Part shown: positions 32,869 through 41,827 of the stretch, piece after piece | How the letters are laid out: each line of letters opens with the position of its first letter | How positions within the stretch are numbered: position 1 is the first letter of the stretch | Origin: Halopelagius fulvigenes | GTDB taxonomy: Archaea > Halobacteriota > Halobacteria > Halobacteriales > Haloferacaceae | Length of the DNA: 64,000 nucleotides | NCBI RefSeq assembly: GCF_042662625.1 | Contig: NZ_JBHSXH010000015.1 | Span: forward strand, 1,550,001 to 1,614,000 | Direction of reading: 5' to 3' | Notes under the pieces: generated by a model | Database searches by the model: none | Told to the model about the DNA's origin: nothing | Seen by the model: the letters and a program-made list of their open reading frames with translations, nothing else | Position numbers and translations under genes: made by a program

Positions 32869-34173
32869 TTACTCGGCTCTCTCGACCAGCGACGCCGCGC
32901 GTTCGCGCGCCTCCGCGACGACGCGCTCCTCGTCCAGCGTCAGCACCTCGCGGTCCCGCATGAGGACGCGCCCGTCGCAGACCGTGTGGCGAACGTCCGA
33001 CCCGCGGGCGGCGTAGGCGAGGTGGCTCACGTAATCGTGCGTCGGCGCGAGGTGCGGGGCGTCGAACTCCACGACGGCGACGTCGGCCGCCGCGCCGACT
33101 TCGATTCGGCCGGCGTCGACGCCGATGGCCGCGGCACTCCCGGCGGTGGCCGCCTTCACGGCCGCCGCGGCGGGGACGGCGGCGGCGTCGTCGGCGCCGA
33201 GTTTCCCGATCATCGCGGCGTCGCGGAGTTCGTCGAACATGTCGAGGTCGTTGTTCGACGCCGCGCCGTCGGTTCCGATGCCGACGGTGACGCCCGCGTC
33301 CAGCATCTTCTGGATCGGCGCGATGCCGGAGTTCAGTTTCATGTTCGACGCCGGGCAGTGGACGACGGCCGCGCCGCGGTCCGCGAGGAGTTCGATCTCC
33401 TCGTCGTCGGTGTGGACGCCGTGCGCGAGGAAGTTCGACTCCTCGAGCATCCCGACGTCGTCGGCGTACGAGAGGGGGCGTTCGCCGCGTTCCTCGACTA
33501 TCGGCACCACCTCGTCTCTCGTCTCGTTGGCGTGGAAGTGGACCGGGATACCCTCCTCGCGCGCCGTCTCGACGCCCTCGCGGAGGAGCCCCTCGCCGAC
33601 GGTGGTCAGAGAGTGGGGCATGAACGCCGTGGAGACGCGCCCGTCCGCCGCGCCGTCGAACTCGCGGGCGACGCGGAGACTCTCTTCGACGTCTGCGGCG
33701 GCCTCCTCGTCGTCCTTGGCGACGGTGACGACGCCGTGGCCGACGCGGGCGCGGACTCCCGCCTCCTCGACGGCGGCGACGACTTCGTCCACGTCGAAGT
33801 ACATGTCCGCGAAGGCCGTCGTCCCCGAGCGAATCATCTCGACGATTCCGAGTTTCGCCCCGGCGCGCACGTCCTCGGGTTCGAGGGCGGCCTCCGCCGG
33901 CCAGATGTCCTCCCGAAGCCACGGGTCGAGGGGTTTGTCGTCGGCGTACCCGCGGAGGAGCGTCATCGCGACGTGGGTGTGGGCGTTGACGAGGCCCGGC
34001 ATCACCAGACAGCCCTCGGCGTCGAGGGTCTCGTCCGGGTCGTACTCCTCGGCGACGTTCGGGCCGACGGCCTCGATTTCGCCGGTGTCCCGGTCAGCCA
34101 CGACGTCCGCCCGTTCGACGGTCATGTCGGGACGGAGCACCCGCCCGCCCGCGACCAACAGCGTGTTCGTCAT
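32869..34173 (-). CDS. 5'-methylthioadenosine/S-adenosylhomocysteine deaminase-type amidohydrolase
   Basis: A 434-residue amidohydrolase of the MTA/SAH deaminase (MtaD/DadD) type, deaminating adenosine-like by-products of SAM reactions. Ligands: H65 and H67 in N-A-H-T-H-V-A-M, H in H-F-H-A-N-E-T near 205, H in F-L-A-H-G-V-H near 240, and D in G-I-G-T-D-G-A-A near 295. N-M-K-L-N-S-G-I near 280 is typical of the subgroup. Archaea use this route in place of direct adenosine salvage. ahcY lies about 1.4 kb away on the same strand. ATG at 34173. Confidence 0.93.
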   Translation of the reverse strand: MTNTLLVAGGRVLRPDMTVERADVVADRDTGEIEAVGPNVAEEYDPDETLDAEGCLVMPGLVNAHTHVAMTLLRGYADDKPLDPWLREDIWPAEAALEPEDVRAGAKLGIVEMIRSGTTAFADMYFDVDEVVAAVEEAGVRARVGHGVVTVAKDDEEAAADVEESLRVAREFDGAADGRVSTAFMPHSLTTVGEGLLREGVETAREEGIPVHFHANETRDEVVPIVEERGERPLSYADDVGMLEESNFLAHGVHTDDEEIELLADRGAAVVHCPASNMKLNSGIAPIQKMLDAGVTVGIGTDGAASNNDLDMFDELRDAAMIGKLGADDAAAVPAAAAVKAATAGSAAAIGVDAGRIEVGAAADVAVVEFDAPHLAPTHDYVSHLAYAARGSDVRHTVCDGRVLMRDREVLTLDEERVVAEARERAASLVERAE

Positions 34174-34326
34174 GCTCGACCGTTTCCGCCGGCGAGCGTA
34201 TCACTCCATCGGACGAACCCGGCGAGAGGAAACGGCCGAGTACGGCCGTTCGAGACGCCGACTAGTGCGTTTCCCGAAGTTCGAGAATCGTCGGGCTTCT
34301 TAGGGTTGGGTACGAACGACTCACCA

Positions 34327-34662
34327 ATGTTGTCACCAGCACACGCGGGTGCCCACGGAGGGTACGACGTACCGCTCGCGGCGGTGTTGCTGCTCGCGGG
34401 AGTCGGATCGCTCGCCGTCGCCGGCCTCGCTGTCGGCGCACTCGCCCGGAGGCGGTCGCGTTCGTACCTCCTCGTGGCGCTCGCGTTGGTGACGCTCGCG
34501 GCGCGGACGGCGGTCGCCGGGGCGACGATGGCCGGGGTGGTGGAGACGTCGGCGCACCACCTGCTCGAACACGGCCTCGACGTCGTCATGGCCGCGCTCG
34601 TCATCGCGGCCGTCTACTACGCGCGACGGACCGAACGCGCCGCCGGAGGAAACCAGAGATGA
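34327..34662 (+). CDS. hypothetical three-helix membrane protein, 111 aa
   Basis: A 111-residue hydrophobic protein with segments at about 15-40, 45-72 and 84-100. The N-terminus (A-H-A-G-A-H-G-G) and the second loop (T-S-A-H-H-L-L-E-H) are histidine-rich, which could bind metal. Its stop overlaps the next gene's start (ATGA), so it is translationally coupled to a two-headed winged-helix regulator; such membrane-protein/regulator pairs are common in haloarchaea, but their role is unknown. ATG at 34327 is preceded by a TATA-like TTAGGG region. Confidence 0.75.
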   Translation: MLSPAHAGAHGGYDVPLAAVLLLAGVGSLAVAGLAVGALARRRSRSYLLVALALVTLAARTAVAGATMAGVVETSAHHLLEHGLDVVMAALVIAAVYYARRTERAAGGNQR

Positions 34663-35171
34663 CCGAGACACGCACGCAGATAACCGACTACATCGGGTCG
34701 CACCCGGGCGTCCACTTCAACGAACTCGTCCGTTCGCTGGACCTCGCGCCGGGACAGGCACAGCACCACATCCGCCGCCTCGTCGGCGACGGCACCGTCA
34801 ACCGCGCGGAGTACTACGGGAGGACCCACTACTACCCGCCGGAGTTCGACGAGTGGGAGCGCGCGACGCTGGCGCTGTTCCGCCGGGAGACGGCGCGCGA
34901 CGTGCTGGGCGTCCTCCTGCGGGAGGAGGAAGCCCGGCCGGACGCGGTGGCCGAGGAACTGGACATCGCCCGCAGCACCTTGGAATGGCACCTCGACCAC
35001 CTCGTCGAACAGGACATCGTCCGTAAGGAACGGGACATCCGCAACCGCGTGACGCTGGTCCTCGAACACCCCGACGAGACGGCGGAACTCCTCGCCCGCG
35101 TGTCGCCGTCGCTCCAGGGGCGGTTCGTGGACCGCTTCGCCCGCCTCGTCGATTCGCTTCTGGAGGGGTGA
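34659..35171 (+). CDS. transcriptional regulator with two winged helices
   Basis: A 170-residue DNA-binding protein carrying two helix-turn-helix units: the first at about 8-55 (H-F-N-E-L-V-R-S-L, then Q-A-Q-H-H-I-R-R-L), the second at about 75-125 (A-V-A-E-E-L-D-I-A, then T-L-E-W-H-L-D-H-L). Both recognition helices have the x-x-x-H-x-x-x-L form of ArsR/MarR-like archaeal regulators. It overlaps the upstream membrane-protein gene by four bases, suggesting a membrane-linked sensing pair (inference). Confidence 0.88.
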   Translation: MTETRTQITDYIGSHPGVHFNELVRSLDLAPGQAQHHIRRLVGDGTVNRAEYYGRTHYYPPEFDEWERATLALFRRETARDVLGVLLREEEARPDAVAEELDIARSTLEWHLDHLVEQDIVRKERDIRNRVTLVLEHPDETAELLARVSPSLQGRFVDRFARLVDSLLEG

Positions 35172-35192
35172 AAGGTCCGTCGGAGGCGTTGG

Positions 35193-35687
35193 TCAACCAA
35201 ACCGGTCGGTGAACGCGTCCGCGACGTCCCCGGGCGAACGGTCGAGCGAGCCTTCGGTCCGCAGGTACCGCGACCCGGTGAGAATCACGGTCACCGAGAC
35301 GACCGAGGCGAGCATGTTCAGGAGCAACCATCCCCCGGAGACGCCGTAGCGGACGGAGGTGACGGGTGCCAGCAGGTAGACGCCGCCGGTGACGAAGTCG
35401 AGGGCGATGTGCGAGATGAACCCCGCCGCCGCGGCCCGCCACGGGCCGAAGTACGAGAGGCCGAGCACCACGACACAGCCGCCGAGGAGGGAGTGCGTCA
35501 TCCCGCGGTGGGCCCAGACGGGGCCATGGACGTACCCTGAGTCGACGAGGACAGGAAGGAGATACACGTCGATGTCGGGGAAGATGGCGGCGAGCGCCGC
35601 CACGAGGTACGGTTCCGGACGCTCCGCGCGGAAGGCGAGAAAGACGACGGCCAGAGCGACGAGGACGTGGACCCCATCTGCGACCAT
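35193..35687 (-). CDS. YdjM-type membrane-bound metal-dependent hydrolase
   Basis: A 164-residue membrane protein of the YdjM/DUF457 group. The family signature is present: P-D-I-D near residues 37-40, H-R-G-M-T-H-S at 60-66 and I-S-H-I-A-L-D-F near 91-98, providing His/Asp ligands at the membrane face; four hydrophobic segments surround them. The function is undefined; bacterial homologues respond to DNA damage. ATG at 35687 starts just before the first hydrophobic segment; the open frame extends to 36014 but antisense to hisG and is not credible. Confidence 0.86.
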   Translation of the reverse strand: MVADGVHVLVALAVVFLAFRAERPEPYLVAALAAIFPDIDVYLLPVLVDSGYVHGPVWAHRGMTHSLLGGCVVVLGLSYFGPWRAAAAGFISHIALDFVTGGVYLLAPVTSVRYGVSGGWLLLNMLASVVSVTVILTGSRYLRTEGSLDRSPGDVADAFTDRFG

Positions 35688-35783
35688 ACGTCGTGCCAAC
35701 GATTGCCACGGTGAAAACGCTGGGGGCAGACCCCTCGTCTCGGCGAGCGAAAGGCACACGTCGGCGGGCGATGACTCCGAGGT

Positions 35784-36656
35784 ATGCGCATCGCCGTGCC
35801 CAACAAGGGCCGCCTGCACGATCCGAGCGTCGAACTCCTCGAACGCGCCGGACTCCACATCGAGGACGGGACCGACCGGAAGTTGTACGCGAACACGGTG
35901 GACCCCGACGTGACGGTCCTGTTCGCCCGCGCCGCCGACATCCCCGAGTACGTCCGCGACGGCGCGGCGGAGGTCGGAATCACGGGACTCGACCAGGTGC
36001 GGGAGTCGGGCCACGAACTCGCGGAACTGGTCGACTTGGAGTTCGGGACCTGCCGCCTCGTCCTCGCGGCCCCCGAGGACGGCGACATCGGGACGGTCGA
36101 GGACTTAGACGGCCGGACGGTGGCGACGGAGTTCCCGCACATCGCGCGGGAGTACTTCGCCGAGAAGGGCGTCGACGCGGACGTGGTGGAGGTGTCGGGC
36201 GCGACGGAGTTGACGCCGCACGTCGAGATGGCCGACGCCATCATCGACATCACCTCGACGGGGACGACGCTCCGGGTGAACCGCCTCGCCGTCGTGGACG
36301 AGGTGCTCGAATCGTCGGTGCGACTGTTCGCCCGCCCGGACGTGGTCGAGGACTCGAAGGTCCAGCAGTTGGCGACGGCGTTCGAGTCCGTCCGCGCCGC
36401 CGAGGGCAAGCGCTACCTGATGATGAACGCGCCGCGGGACCGACTCGACGACGTGCGCGAGGTTATCCCGGGCCTCGGCGGGCCGACGGTGATGGACATC
36501 GCGGGCGGCGGCGACGCCGACGAGGGAACGTCGTCCGGCGACGTGGCGGTCCACGTCGTCGTGGACGAACGCGACGTGTTCGAGGTGGTCAACGACCTGA
36601 AGGACGTCGGCGCGTCCGGCATCCTCGTCACCGAGATAGAGCGGTTAGTCGAGTGA
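35784..36656 (+). CDS. hisG: ATP phosphoribosyltransferase HisG (long form)
   Basis: Catalyses the first step of histidine synthesis, joining ATP and PRPP. The 290-residue protein starts M-R-I-A-V-P-N-K-G-R-L, has the D-V-G-I-T-G-like V-G-I-T-G-L-D near 65, the PRPP-binding loop I-D-I-T-S-T-G-T-T-L near 154-163, and ends with a C-terminal ferredoxin-like regulatory domain (about 215-290, V-H-V-V-V-D-E-R-D). That last domain marks the long, self-sufficient, histidine-inhibited form that needs no HisZ. An insertion of acidic residues (G-D-A-D-E-G-T-S-S-G) precedes it. Confidence 0.96.
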   Translation: MRIAVPNKGRLHDPSVELLERAGLHIEDGTDRKLYANTVDPDVTVLFARAADIPEYVRDGAAEVGITGLDQVRESGHELAELVDLEFGTCRLVLAAPEDGDIGTVEDLDGRTVATEFPHIAREYFAEKGVDADVVEVSGATELTPHVEMADAIIDITSTGTTLRVNRLAVVDEVLESSVRLFARPDVVEDSKVQQLATAFESVRAAEGKRYLMMNAPRDRLDDVREVIPGLGGPTVMDIAGGGDADEGTSSGDVAVHVVVDERDVFEVVNDLKDVGASGILVTEIERLVE

Positions 36657-36680
36657 GCGAGGCCCCGCGCTCCGAACGAA

Positions 36681-37688
36681 TCACCGACGCTCGTCGGTCG
36701 TCGCCGCGGTCCGCCGCCGTTCTTCCGCCGCCTCCTCTCCCCCGTCGCGCCACCGGAGGTCGGGCCTCGGCAGACCAGGCGAGACGCGGGCCGACCCGTA
36801 CCGGGCGCGGACGTACGCGACGATGAGCGCCGTGCCGAGGACGATGGCACCGACGCCGAGAGCGCCCGCCTCCGGGCCGAACGCGCCGCCGGTGATCGCG
36901 TCCGGACCGGTCTCTCTGGTCGCGACGACGCTCGTCTCGATGCCGAGGCCGCTGACGGAAAAGCCGTAGACGCCGCCCTGAAACAGGTTCCACGTGATGT
37001 GGAGGCCGACGGGGATGGCGAGTTCGTCGGTGAGGACGTAGCCCGCCGCGAGGAACACGCCCGCGAGCGAGATGCCCAGCGTGCTGACCAGCGTCGCGTT
37101 CGGGTTGGTGAGGTGGGCGACACCGAACGCCAGCGAGGAGACGACGACGGCGACGGCGACGGCCGCGCCGTCCGAGACGTAGCCCGCGAGTCCCTCCGCC
37201 ACGTTCGTCAGGAGGTAGCCGCGGGCGACGAGTTCCTCCGCGAACCCGACGGCGACGAACTGGAGCGTGAGGACCGCCATCCCGGCGACGAACCCGCCGG
37301 TCCGCGGTCCGCTAACGAACGTGCCGGTGACGCGGACCCACCCGGCGAGGAGGGCGAGGAGGAAGATGGCGGTCATGAGACCGGCCCCCAGCGAGAGGCC
37401 GAACCCGAGGTCGACCCACCAGTCGCGGTCGAATCCGAGTCCAGCGTCCGCGAACGTCCGCCTGTCGAGGAGGGCAACCGCGACGAGGACGGCGACGCCC
37501 GGCGCGGCCGTCCCGCCGACGGCGAGGACGAGGAGGACGGGGAGCGAGTCGTTCAGGGGGGTGAACGCGTTCACCGCGAGACTGAACCCGAAGAGGGCGA
37601 CGGCGACGACGACGGCCGCCAGAACGAGGCGAATCGGGGAGCGAAGCCGTCGCTCGTCGGCGTTCCAGACGAGGGCGCGGGCGCGCAT
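36681..37688 (-). CDS. CPBP-family intramembrane metalloprotease
   Basis: A 335-residue protein with about eight hydrophobic segments and the CPBP (CAAX protease and bacteriocin-processing) motifs in order: E-E-L-V-A-R-G-Y-L near residue 168, F-G-V-A-H-L near 209 and H-I-T-W-N-L-F near 248. These supply the glutamates and histidines of an intramembrane metal site, like Rce1. Archaeal substrates are unknown. A disordered Arg/Glu-rich tail follows the last helix. ATG at 37688. Confidence 0.9.
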   Translation of the reverse strand: MRARALVWNADERRLRSPIRLVLAAVVVAVALFGFSLAVNAFTPLNDSLPVLLVLAVGGTAAPGVAVLVAVALLDRRTFADAGLGFDRDWWVDLGFGLSLGAGLMTAIFLLALLAGWVRVTGTFVSGPRTGGFVAGMAVLTLQFVAVGFAEELVARGYLLTNVAEGLAGYVSDGAAVAVAVVVSSLAFGVAHLTNPNATLVSTLGISLAGVFLAAGYVLTDELAIPVGLHITWNLFQGGVYGFSVSGLGIETSVVATRETGPDAITGGAFGPEAGALGVGAIVLGTALIVAYVRARYGSARVSPGLPRPDLRWRDGGEEAAEERRRTAATTDERR

Positions 37689-37747
37689 GCGGTGAGATGC
37701 ACCGCGCGGCGGTTTGAAGCCTACGGATGTGATCGGAGAGACACGTC

Positions 37748-38131
37748 CTACGACGGGGCGGTCGAGAGGAGCATCAACCCGGCGAAAAGCACCGCGCCGA
37801 GGATGACCGTGACGACGAAGTGGACGAACGTGACGTAGGCGGTGAGCCCGTTCGACCGCCCGTAGAGGGCTTTCACCGCCGTCGCGTCGAGGAGGAGAGC
37901 GAGGGCCACGCCGGCGAACGACGGGAGACCGTACGTCGTGAACACCACCGCGACGACGGCGGGGACCGACCCGACGACGAGGGACTTCAGCGCGGACGCC
38001 TCGCCGAGGACGTTGCGCGCCGCGAGGAACGCGGTGACCGAGAGGAACACCGCGAACGACGCGAACGTTCCGGCGACGGCGACTGCGCTACCGACTGACC
38101 CGGACTGCAGGACCGCGACGCCGTTGGACAT
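37748..38131 (-). CDS. hypothetical membrane protein, 127 aa
   Basis: A 127-residue polytopic protein with four hydrophobic segments (about 12-35, 45-62, 63-80 and 98-123) and no recognised motif. ATG at 38131 (MSNGVAVLQSG) is chosen because a TATA-like ACCTAAG lies about 25 bases upstream; an in-frame GTG at 38170 would put that box inside the gene. It lies between the CPBP protease and tbp, all on the minus strand. Confidence 0.72.
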   Translation of the reverse strand: MSNGVAVLQSGSVGSAVAVAGTFASFAVFLSVTAFLAARNVLGEASALKSLVVGSVPAVVAVVFTTYGLPSFAGVALALLLDATAVKALYGRSNGLTAYVTFVHFVVTVILGAVLFAGLMLLSTAPS

Positions 38132-38201
38132 GTACGCGACGACGAACGCCGGGAACTTAGGTACGTCCACTTCGGCGCGACGCGGAGACCCAGGACGCGA
38201 G

Positions 38202-38765
38202 CTATCCGTCTAAGAGACCGAGTTCGCTCAACCGAGAGACGATTTCGTCCACCGCCTCTTTCGCGTCCGAGGGGTGTTTGCCGCCGGTGATGACGAGTTT
38301 ACCCGACCCGAAGAGGAGCGCGACGACGCTCGGTTCGTCGAGTCGATAGACGAGACCCGGGAACTGTTCCGGTTCGTACTCGATGTTCTCCAACCCCAGA
38401 CCGATAGCGATGGCGTTGAGATTCAGGTTCCGCCCTAGATCCGCCGAGGTGACGATGTTCTGGACGGTGATGTCCGGTTCCTCGTCCACCGGAATCTGCA
38501 GGTCGCGGAGTTTGTCGAAGACGATGTGGAGACTCTCGTGAACGTCGTCCGTGGACTTAGCGCCCGTGCAGACGATTTTCCCCGACCGAAAGATGAGCGC
38601 CGCGGACTTGGGGTTCTGCGTGCGGTAGACCAAACCGGGGAACTGCTCCGGGTCGTAGTCCGCGCCCTCTAAGTCCATCGCCACGCTCTGAAGGTCCAAT
38701 TCCTGACCGATTCCGGTCGAGGCTACGACGTTCTCGATGTTTATCGTGTCCTTGGGGTCGGTCAT
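38202..38765 (-). CDS. tbp: TATA-box-binding protein
   Basis: Core archaeal transcription factor that binds TATA boxes with TFB. The 187-residue protein is two direct repeats of about 90 residues. Each has I-E-N-V-V-A-S or V-Q-N-I-V-T-S, the Y-x-P-E-Q-F-P-G-L-V-Y-R segment, the A-L-I-F or A-L-L-F strand, then S-G-K and A-K/A-K-E-A-V. The second repeat ends in S-R-L-S-E-L-G. The acidic C-terminal and central residues fit high-salt adaptation. Haloarchaea often carry several tbp genes. The minus-strand upstream region is A/T-rich (TTTAAA near 38790). Confidence 0.97.
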   Translation of the reverse strand: MTDPKDTINIENVVASTGIGQELDLQSVAMDLEGADYDPEQFPGLVYRTQNPKSAALIFRSGKIVCTGAKSTDDVHESLHIVFDKLRDLQIPVDEEPDITVQNIVTSADLGRNLNLNAIAIGLGLENIEYEPEQFPGLVYRLDEPSVVALLFGSGKLVITGGKHPSDAKEAVDEIVSRLSELGLLDG

Positions 38766-38827
38766 GTGACAACTTAAACGACGTATTTAACCTTTAAAAA
38801 GGTTGGTGCGGGACCTGACAGATGTCG

Positions 38828-39181
38828 TCACCGCTGAAGGACGCGAATATTCTGGAGCGTCACCAACACGCCGACGACCGCGACGGCCCCGGGGATGGCC
38901 GGGCGAACCGGCGAGGGGCCGACGAAGAGATAGCCCGCGACGAAGCAGCCGAACGCGGCGGCCTTCAGCAGGGCGAAGGAGACGAGCGGCGAGAGCGGCG
39001 CGGCGAAGACGCGCCTGACGATCGGATTTCGCTCCACGGCGTCGGGACGCGACGCCGCCGCCACGGTGGTCACGTAGTCTCCGACGCCGTAGAACGCGAC
39101 GGCGAGAACCCACAGAACGGCTTCGAGCGGAGACGGCGCCGGGACGGGAGAGAGCGAGACGGCGTCGGGGAGGAGTCCCAT
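38828..39181 (-). CDS. hypothetical membrane protein, 117 aa
   Basis: A 117-residue protein with hydrophobic segments at about 17-36, 60-85 and 92-110, a D-Y-V-T-T-V-A-A-A segment, and a conserved-looking E-R-N-P-I-V-R near residue 50. The N-P-I/V-x-R motif after a D-Y-x-T helix occurs in DUF5658-type membrane proteins, so it may belong there. The frame runs on upstream antisense to trmG10, but the ATG at 39181 gives a compact protein. Function is unknown. Confidence 0.7.
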   Translation of the reverse strand: MGLLPDAVSLSPVPAPSPLEAVLWVLAVAFYGVGDYVTTVAAASRPDAVERNPIVRRVFAAPLSPLVSFALLKAAAFGCFVAGYLFVGPSPVRPAIPGAVAVVGVLVTLQNIRVLQR

Positions 39182-39316
39182 CGTCGGAGTAGACACCTTC
39201 GAACGCCTTCGTTGTTCGCCCGTCTCCCGGACGCGCCGACGCCCTCGCGCGCCCTGCGTCGGTGCGCCGTCCCGCCGCATCGACACCCTCATGGCCGCCG
39301 CCGGACACGTCCGACC

Positions 39317-40306
39317 GTGTACTGCCTCGAACTCGCAGGCGAACCCGACGACGAGGCGTTCGCCGCAATCGAAGCCCGACGCGCCGCCGCCGACGCCGTC
39401 TCCGTCGTCGCGCCGGGCCTCGCCACGGCACGCGGCGTCCGAACCGAGCGCGTTCGCCACCTCGCGTACACCCACCGCGTCAGCGAACTCGTCGGTCGGA
39501 CGGACGCCGGCGTCGAGAGCGCCGTCGCCCTGCTGGAGGCGGCGTCGATAGACCGGGCCGGGTCGGTGGCCGTTCGAGGCCGAAACGTCCGCGCGACGGC
39601 CGACGCGAGCACGAGCGAGGCCGAACGCGCCCTCGGCGGCGTCCTCGTTGACCGGGGGTTCTCGGTCGATCTGGAGGACCCCGACCACGAACTCCGCGCG
39701 GTGTTCTCGGGCGAGGAGTGCTACCTCGGGTGGGCGGTGGCCGAGAGCGTCCGCGACTTCGGCGACAGGCGACCCACCGACCGGCCGTTCTTCCAACCGG
39801 GGAGCATGGCCCCCCTCGACGCCCGCGCGTACGTCAACGTCGCCGCCGGGCGGTCGCTCCCGGACGCGACGGTTCTCGACCCGATGTGCGGCACCGGGGG
39901 CATCCTCGTGGAGGCGAGTCTCGTCGGCGCGCGCGCCCTCGGGAGCGACGCCCAGTGGAAGATGGCCCGCGGCGCGCGGGAGAACCTCTCCGCGCTCGCC
40001 CCGCGGGACGACTGGGACGTGGTCCGCGGCGACGCCACGGACCTGCCGTTCCGCGACGACGCGGCGGACGCTATCGTCTTCGACGCGCCGTACGGTCGGC
40101 AGTCGAAAATCGCGCGGCACGAACTCTCGGACCTCGTCTCCGGCGCGCTCTCGGAGGCGGCGCGAGTCGCCCCCTCGGCGGTCCTCGTCGCAGATAGGTC
40201 CTGGGAGGACGCCGCCGAAGACGCCGGGTGGCGCGTCGAAGAGCGGTTCGTTCGGCGGGTTCACCGGTCGCTGGACCGCCACGTGCACGTCCTCGCTCGG
40301 GAGTGA
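39317..40306 (+). CDS. tRNA (guanine-N2)-dimethyltransferase, Trm-G10 type
   Basis: Archaeal Trm-G10 enzyme that makes N2,N2-dimethylguanosine at tRNA position 10. The 329-residue protein has an N-terminal THUMP region (about 50-130), then a Rossmann methyltransferase with F-F-Q-P-G-S-M-A-P-L, motif I V-L-D-P-M-C-G-T-G-G-I near 190, and the catalytic motif IV as D-A-P-Y-G-R near 257, where most members have D-P-P-Y; alanine replaces the first proline. GTG at 39317 starts M-Y-C-L-E-L-A-G, the family's usual N-terminal strand; no closer ATG exists. Confidence 0.92.
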   Translation: MYCLELAGEPDDEAFAAIEARRAAADAVSVVAPGLATARGVRTERVRHLAYTHRVSELVGRTDAGVESAVALLEAASIDRAGSVAVRGRNVRATADASTSEAERALGGVLVDRGFSVDLEDPDHELRAVFSGEECYLGWAVAESVRDFGDRRPTDRPFFQPGSMAPLDARAYVNVAAGRSLPDATVLDPMCGTGGILVEASLVGARALGSDAQWKMARGARENLSALAPRDDWDVVRGDATDLPFRDDAADAIVFDAPYGRQSKIARHELSDLVSGALSEAARVAPSAVLVADRSWEDAAEDAGWRVEERFVRRVHRSLDRHVHVLARE

Positions 40307-40347
40307 GTCGAGGCGTCGTGACAGCCGGTAGTAACAGTCCGCATCCG

Positions 40348-40368
40348 AATTTATACCGAACGATCGTT
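40348..40368 (+). promoter_or_regulatory. TATA box with adjoining AACGATCGTT palindrome before the oxidase gene
   Basis: AATTTATA (40348-40355) is followed by the perfect 10-bp palindrome AACGATCGTT (40359-40368). Transcription would begin near 40378, leaving a roughly 35-base leader that holds GGAGGAGA before the ATG at 40415. A protein on the palindrome would sit on the downstream edge of the initiation complex. Confidence 0.5.
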
Positions 40369-40414
40369 AAGATTCTACTTGTACGTGCGGAGCGTATCTC
40401 TCGGAGGAGAGATC

Positions 40415-41812
40415 ATGGCAGTACAGACACCACCGGGAGACGAACGCATATACAGAGACCTCGAAGCGCGATTCCGCGGAACGTTGCTCCAGCCGGAGGA
40501 CCCCGGCTACCACGACGCCCGGGCGGTCTGGAACGCCATGATAGACCGCCGGCCCGCACTCGTCGCACAGTGTGCCGGTGCGGCGGACGTGATGGCGGCG
40601 GTAGACGCCGCCCGAGAGCACGGACTACCGCTCTCCGTGAAGGGCGGCGGCCACAACATCGCCGGGAGCGCAGTCCTCGAGGGCGGACTGATGATAGACC
40701 TGTCGCCGATGCGGTCGGTACAAGTGAACCCCGAGTCGAAGACGGCCCGCGTCGAACCGGGCGCGACGCTCGCCGAGTTGGACCACGAGACGCAGGCGTT
40801 CGGTCTGGCGACGCCGGTGGGATATAACTCGACGACGGGCATCGCCGGTCTCACATTGGGCGGCGGGTTCGGCTGGTACTCCCGGAAGTACGGACTCACG
40901 TGCGACAACCTCCGCGCCGTCGACATCGTCACCGCCGACGGGCAGTTACGCCACGCCGACGAGACGCAGAACGAGGACCTGTTCTGGGGTGTCCGCGGCG
41001 GCGGCGGTAACTTCGGCGTCGTCACCTCCTTCGAGTTCGACCTGCACGAAGTCGGGACGGAGGTGTTCTCGGGACCCGTCGTCTACTCGTTCGAGGACGC
41101 CGCGGACGTGCTACGCGAGTACCGCGAGTTCACCAGCGACGCGCCCGACGACGTCAGCGTGTGGTTCGTGATTCGGGACGCGCCGCCGTTTCCGTTCCTC
41201 GACGAGAAGTGGCACGGCGAACGCGTCCTCGTCCTCGCGGCGTTCTACGCCGGAGACGTGGAGGACGGCGAGGAGGCGCTCGCACCGCTTCGAGACATCG
41301 GCGACCCGATAGCGGACGCCGTCGCCCCGCACGTGTACGTGGACTGGCAACAGGCGTTCGACCCGCTACTGACGGAGGGCGCGCGGAACTACTGGAAGTC
41401 GCACAACTTCGAGGCGATGACCGACGGGATGATAGAGACGTTCGTGGAGTACGGCGGGAAGATTCCGACCCCGCAGAGCGAGATAGCCGTCGCGCAGTTG
41501 GGCGGAGCGATAAACGACGTTCCGGTGGACGCGACGGCGTACCCCCACCGCGACGCCGAGTTCCTGATGAACCTCCACACGCGGTGGGAGGGCCCCGAAC
41601 AGGACGAGGAGTGCATCGCGTGGGCGCGCGAACTCCACGCCGCGATGACGCCGCACGCGACGGGCGGCGTCTACGCCAACTTCGTTCCCGAGGAGGTTGG
41701 CCAAGAACGGGCCGTCTACCGCGAGAACTACGACCGACTGTCCGAGATAAAGACCGGGTACGACCCGGAAAACCTGTTCAGCGGGAACCAGAACGTCGTT
41801 CCCTCGGAGTGA
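40415..41812 (+). CDS. berberine-bridge-type FAD-linked oxidase
   Basis: A 465-residue flavoprotein of the berberine-bridge/GOOX group. The FAD domain has V-K-G-G-G-H-N-I-A-G-S at 75-85; H80 is at the position that binds FAD covalently in the family. Later G-L-T-L-G-G-G-F-G-W and R-G-G-G-G-N-F-G-V-V-T-S follow, and the C-terminal BBE motif is Y-D-P-E-N-L-F-S-G-N-Q-N. The paired cysteine found in doubly linked members is not obvious. Substrates of the group include sugars and alcohols; no signal peptide is seen. GGAGGAGA six bases upstream supports the ATG at 40415. Confidence 0.92.
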   Translation: MAVQTPPGDERIYRDLEARFRGTLLQPEDPGYHDARAVWNAMIDRRPALVAQCAGAADVMAAVDAAREHGLPLSVKGGGHNIAGSAVLEGGLMIDLSPMRSVQVNPESKTARVEPGATLAELDHETQAFGLATPVGYNSTTGIAGLTLGGGFGWYSRKYGLTCDNLRAVDIVTADGQLRHADETQNEDLFWGVRGGGGNFGVVTSFEFDLHEVGTEVFSGPVVYSFEDAADVLREYREFTSDAPDDVSVWFVIRDAPPFPFLDEKWHGERVLVLAAFYAGDVEDGEEALAPLRDIGDPIADAVAPHVYVDWQQAFDPLLTEGARNYWKSHNFEAMTDGMIETFVEYGGKIPTPQSEIAVAQLGGAINDVPVDATAYPHRDAEFLMNLHTRWEGPEQDEECIAWARELHAAMTPHATGGVYANFVPEEVGQERAVYRENYDRLSEIKTGYDPENLFSGNQNVVPSE

Positions 41813-41827
41813 GTACGCGCCCGAACG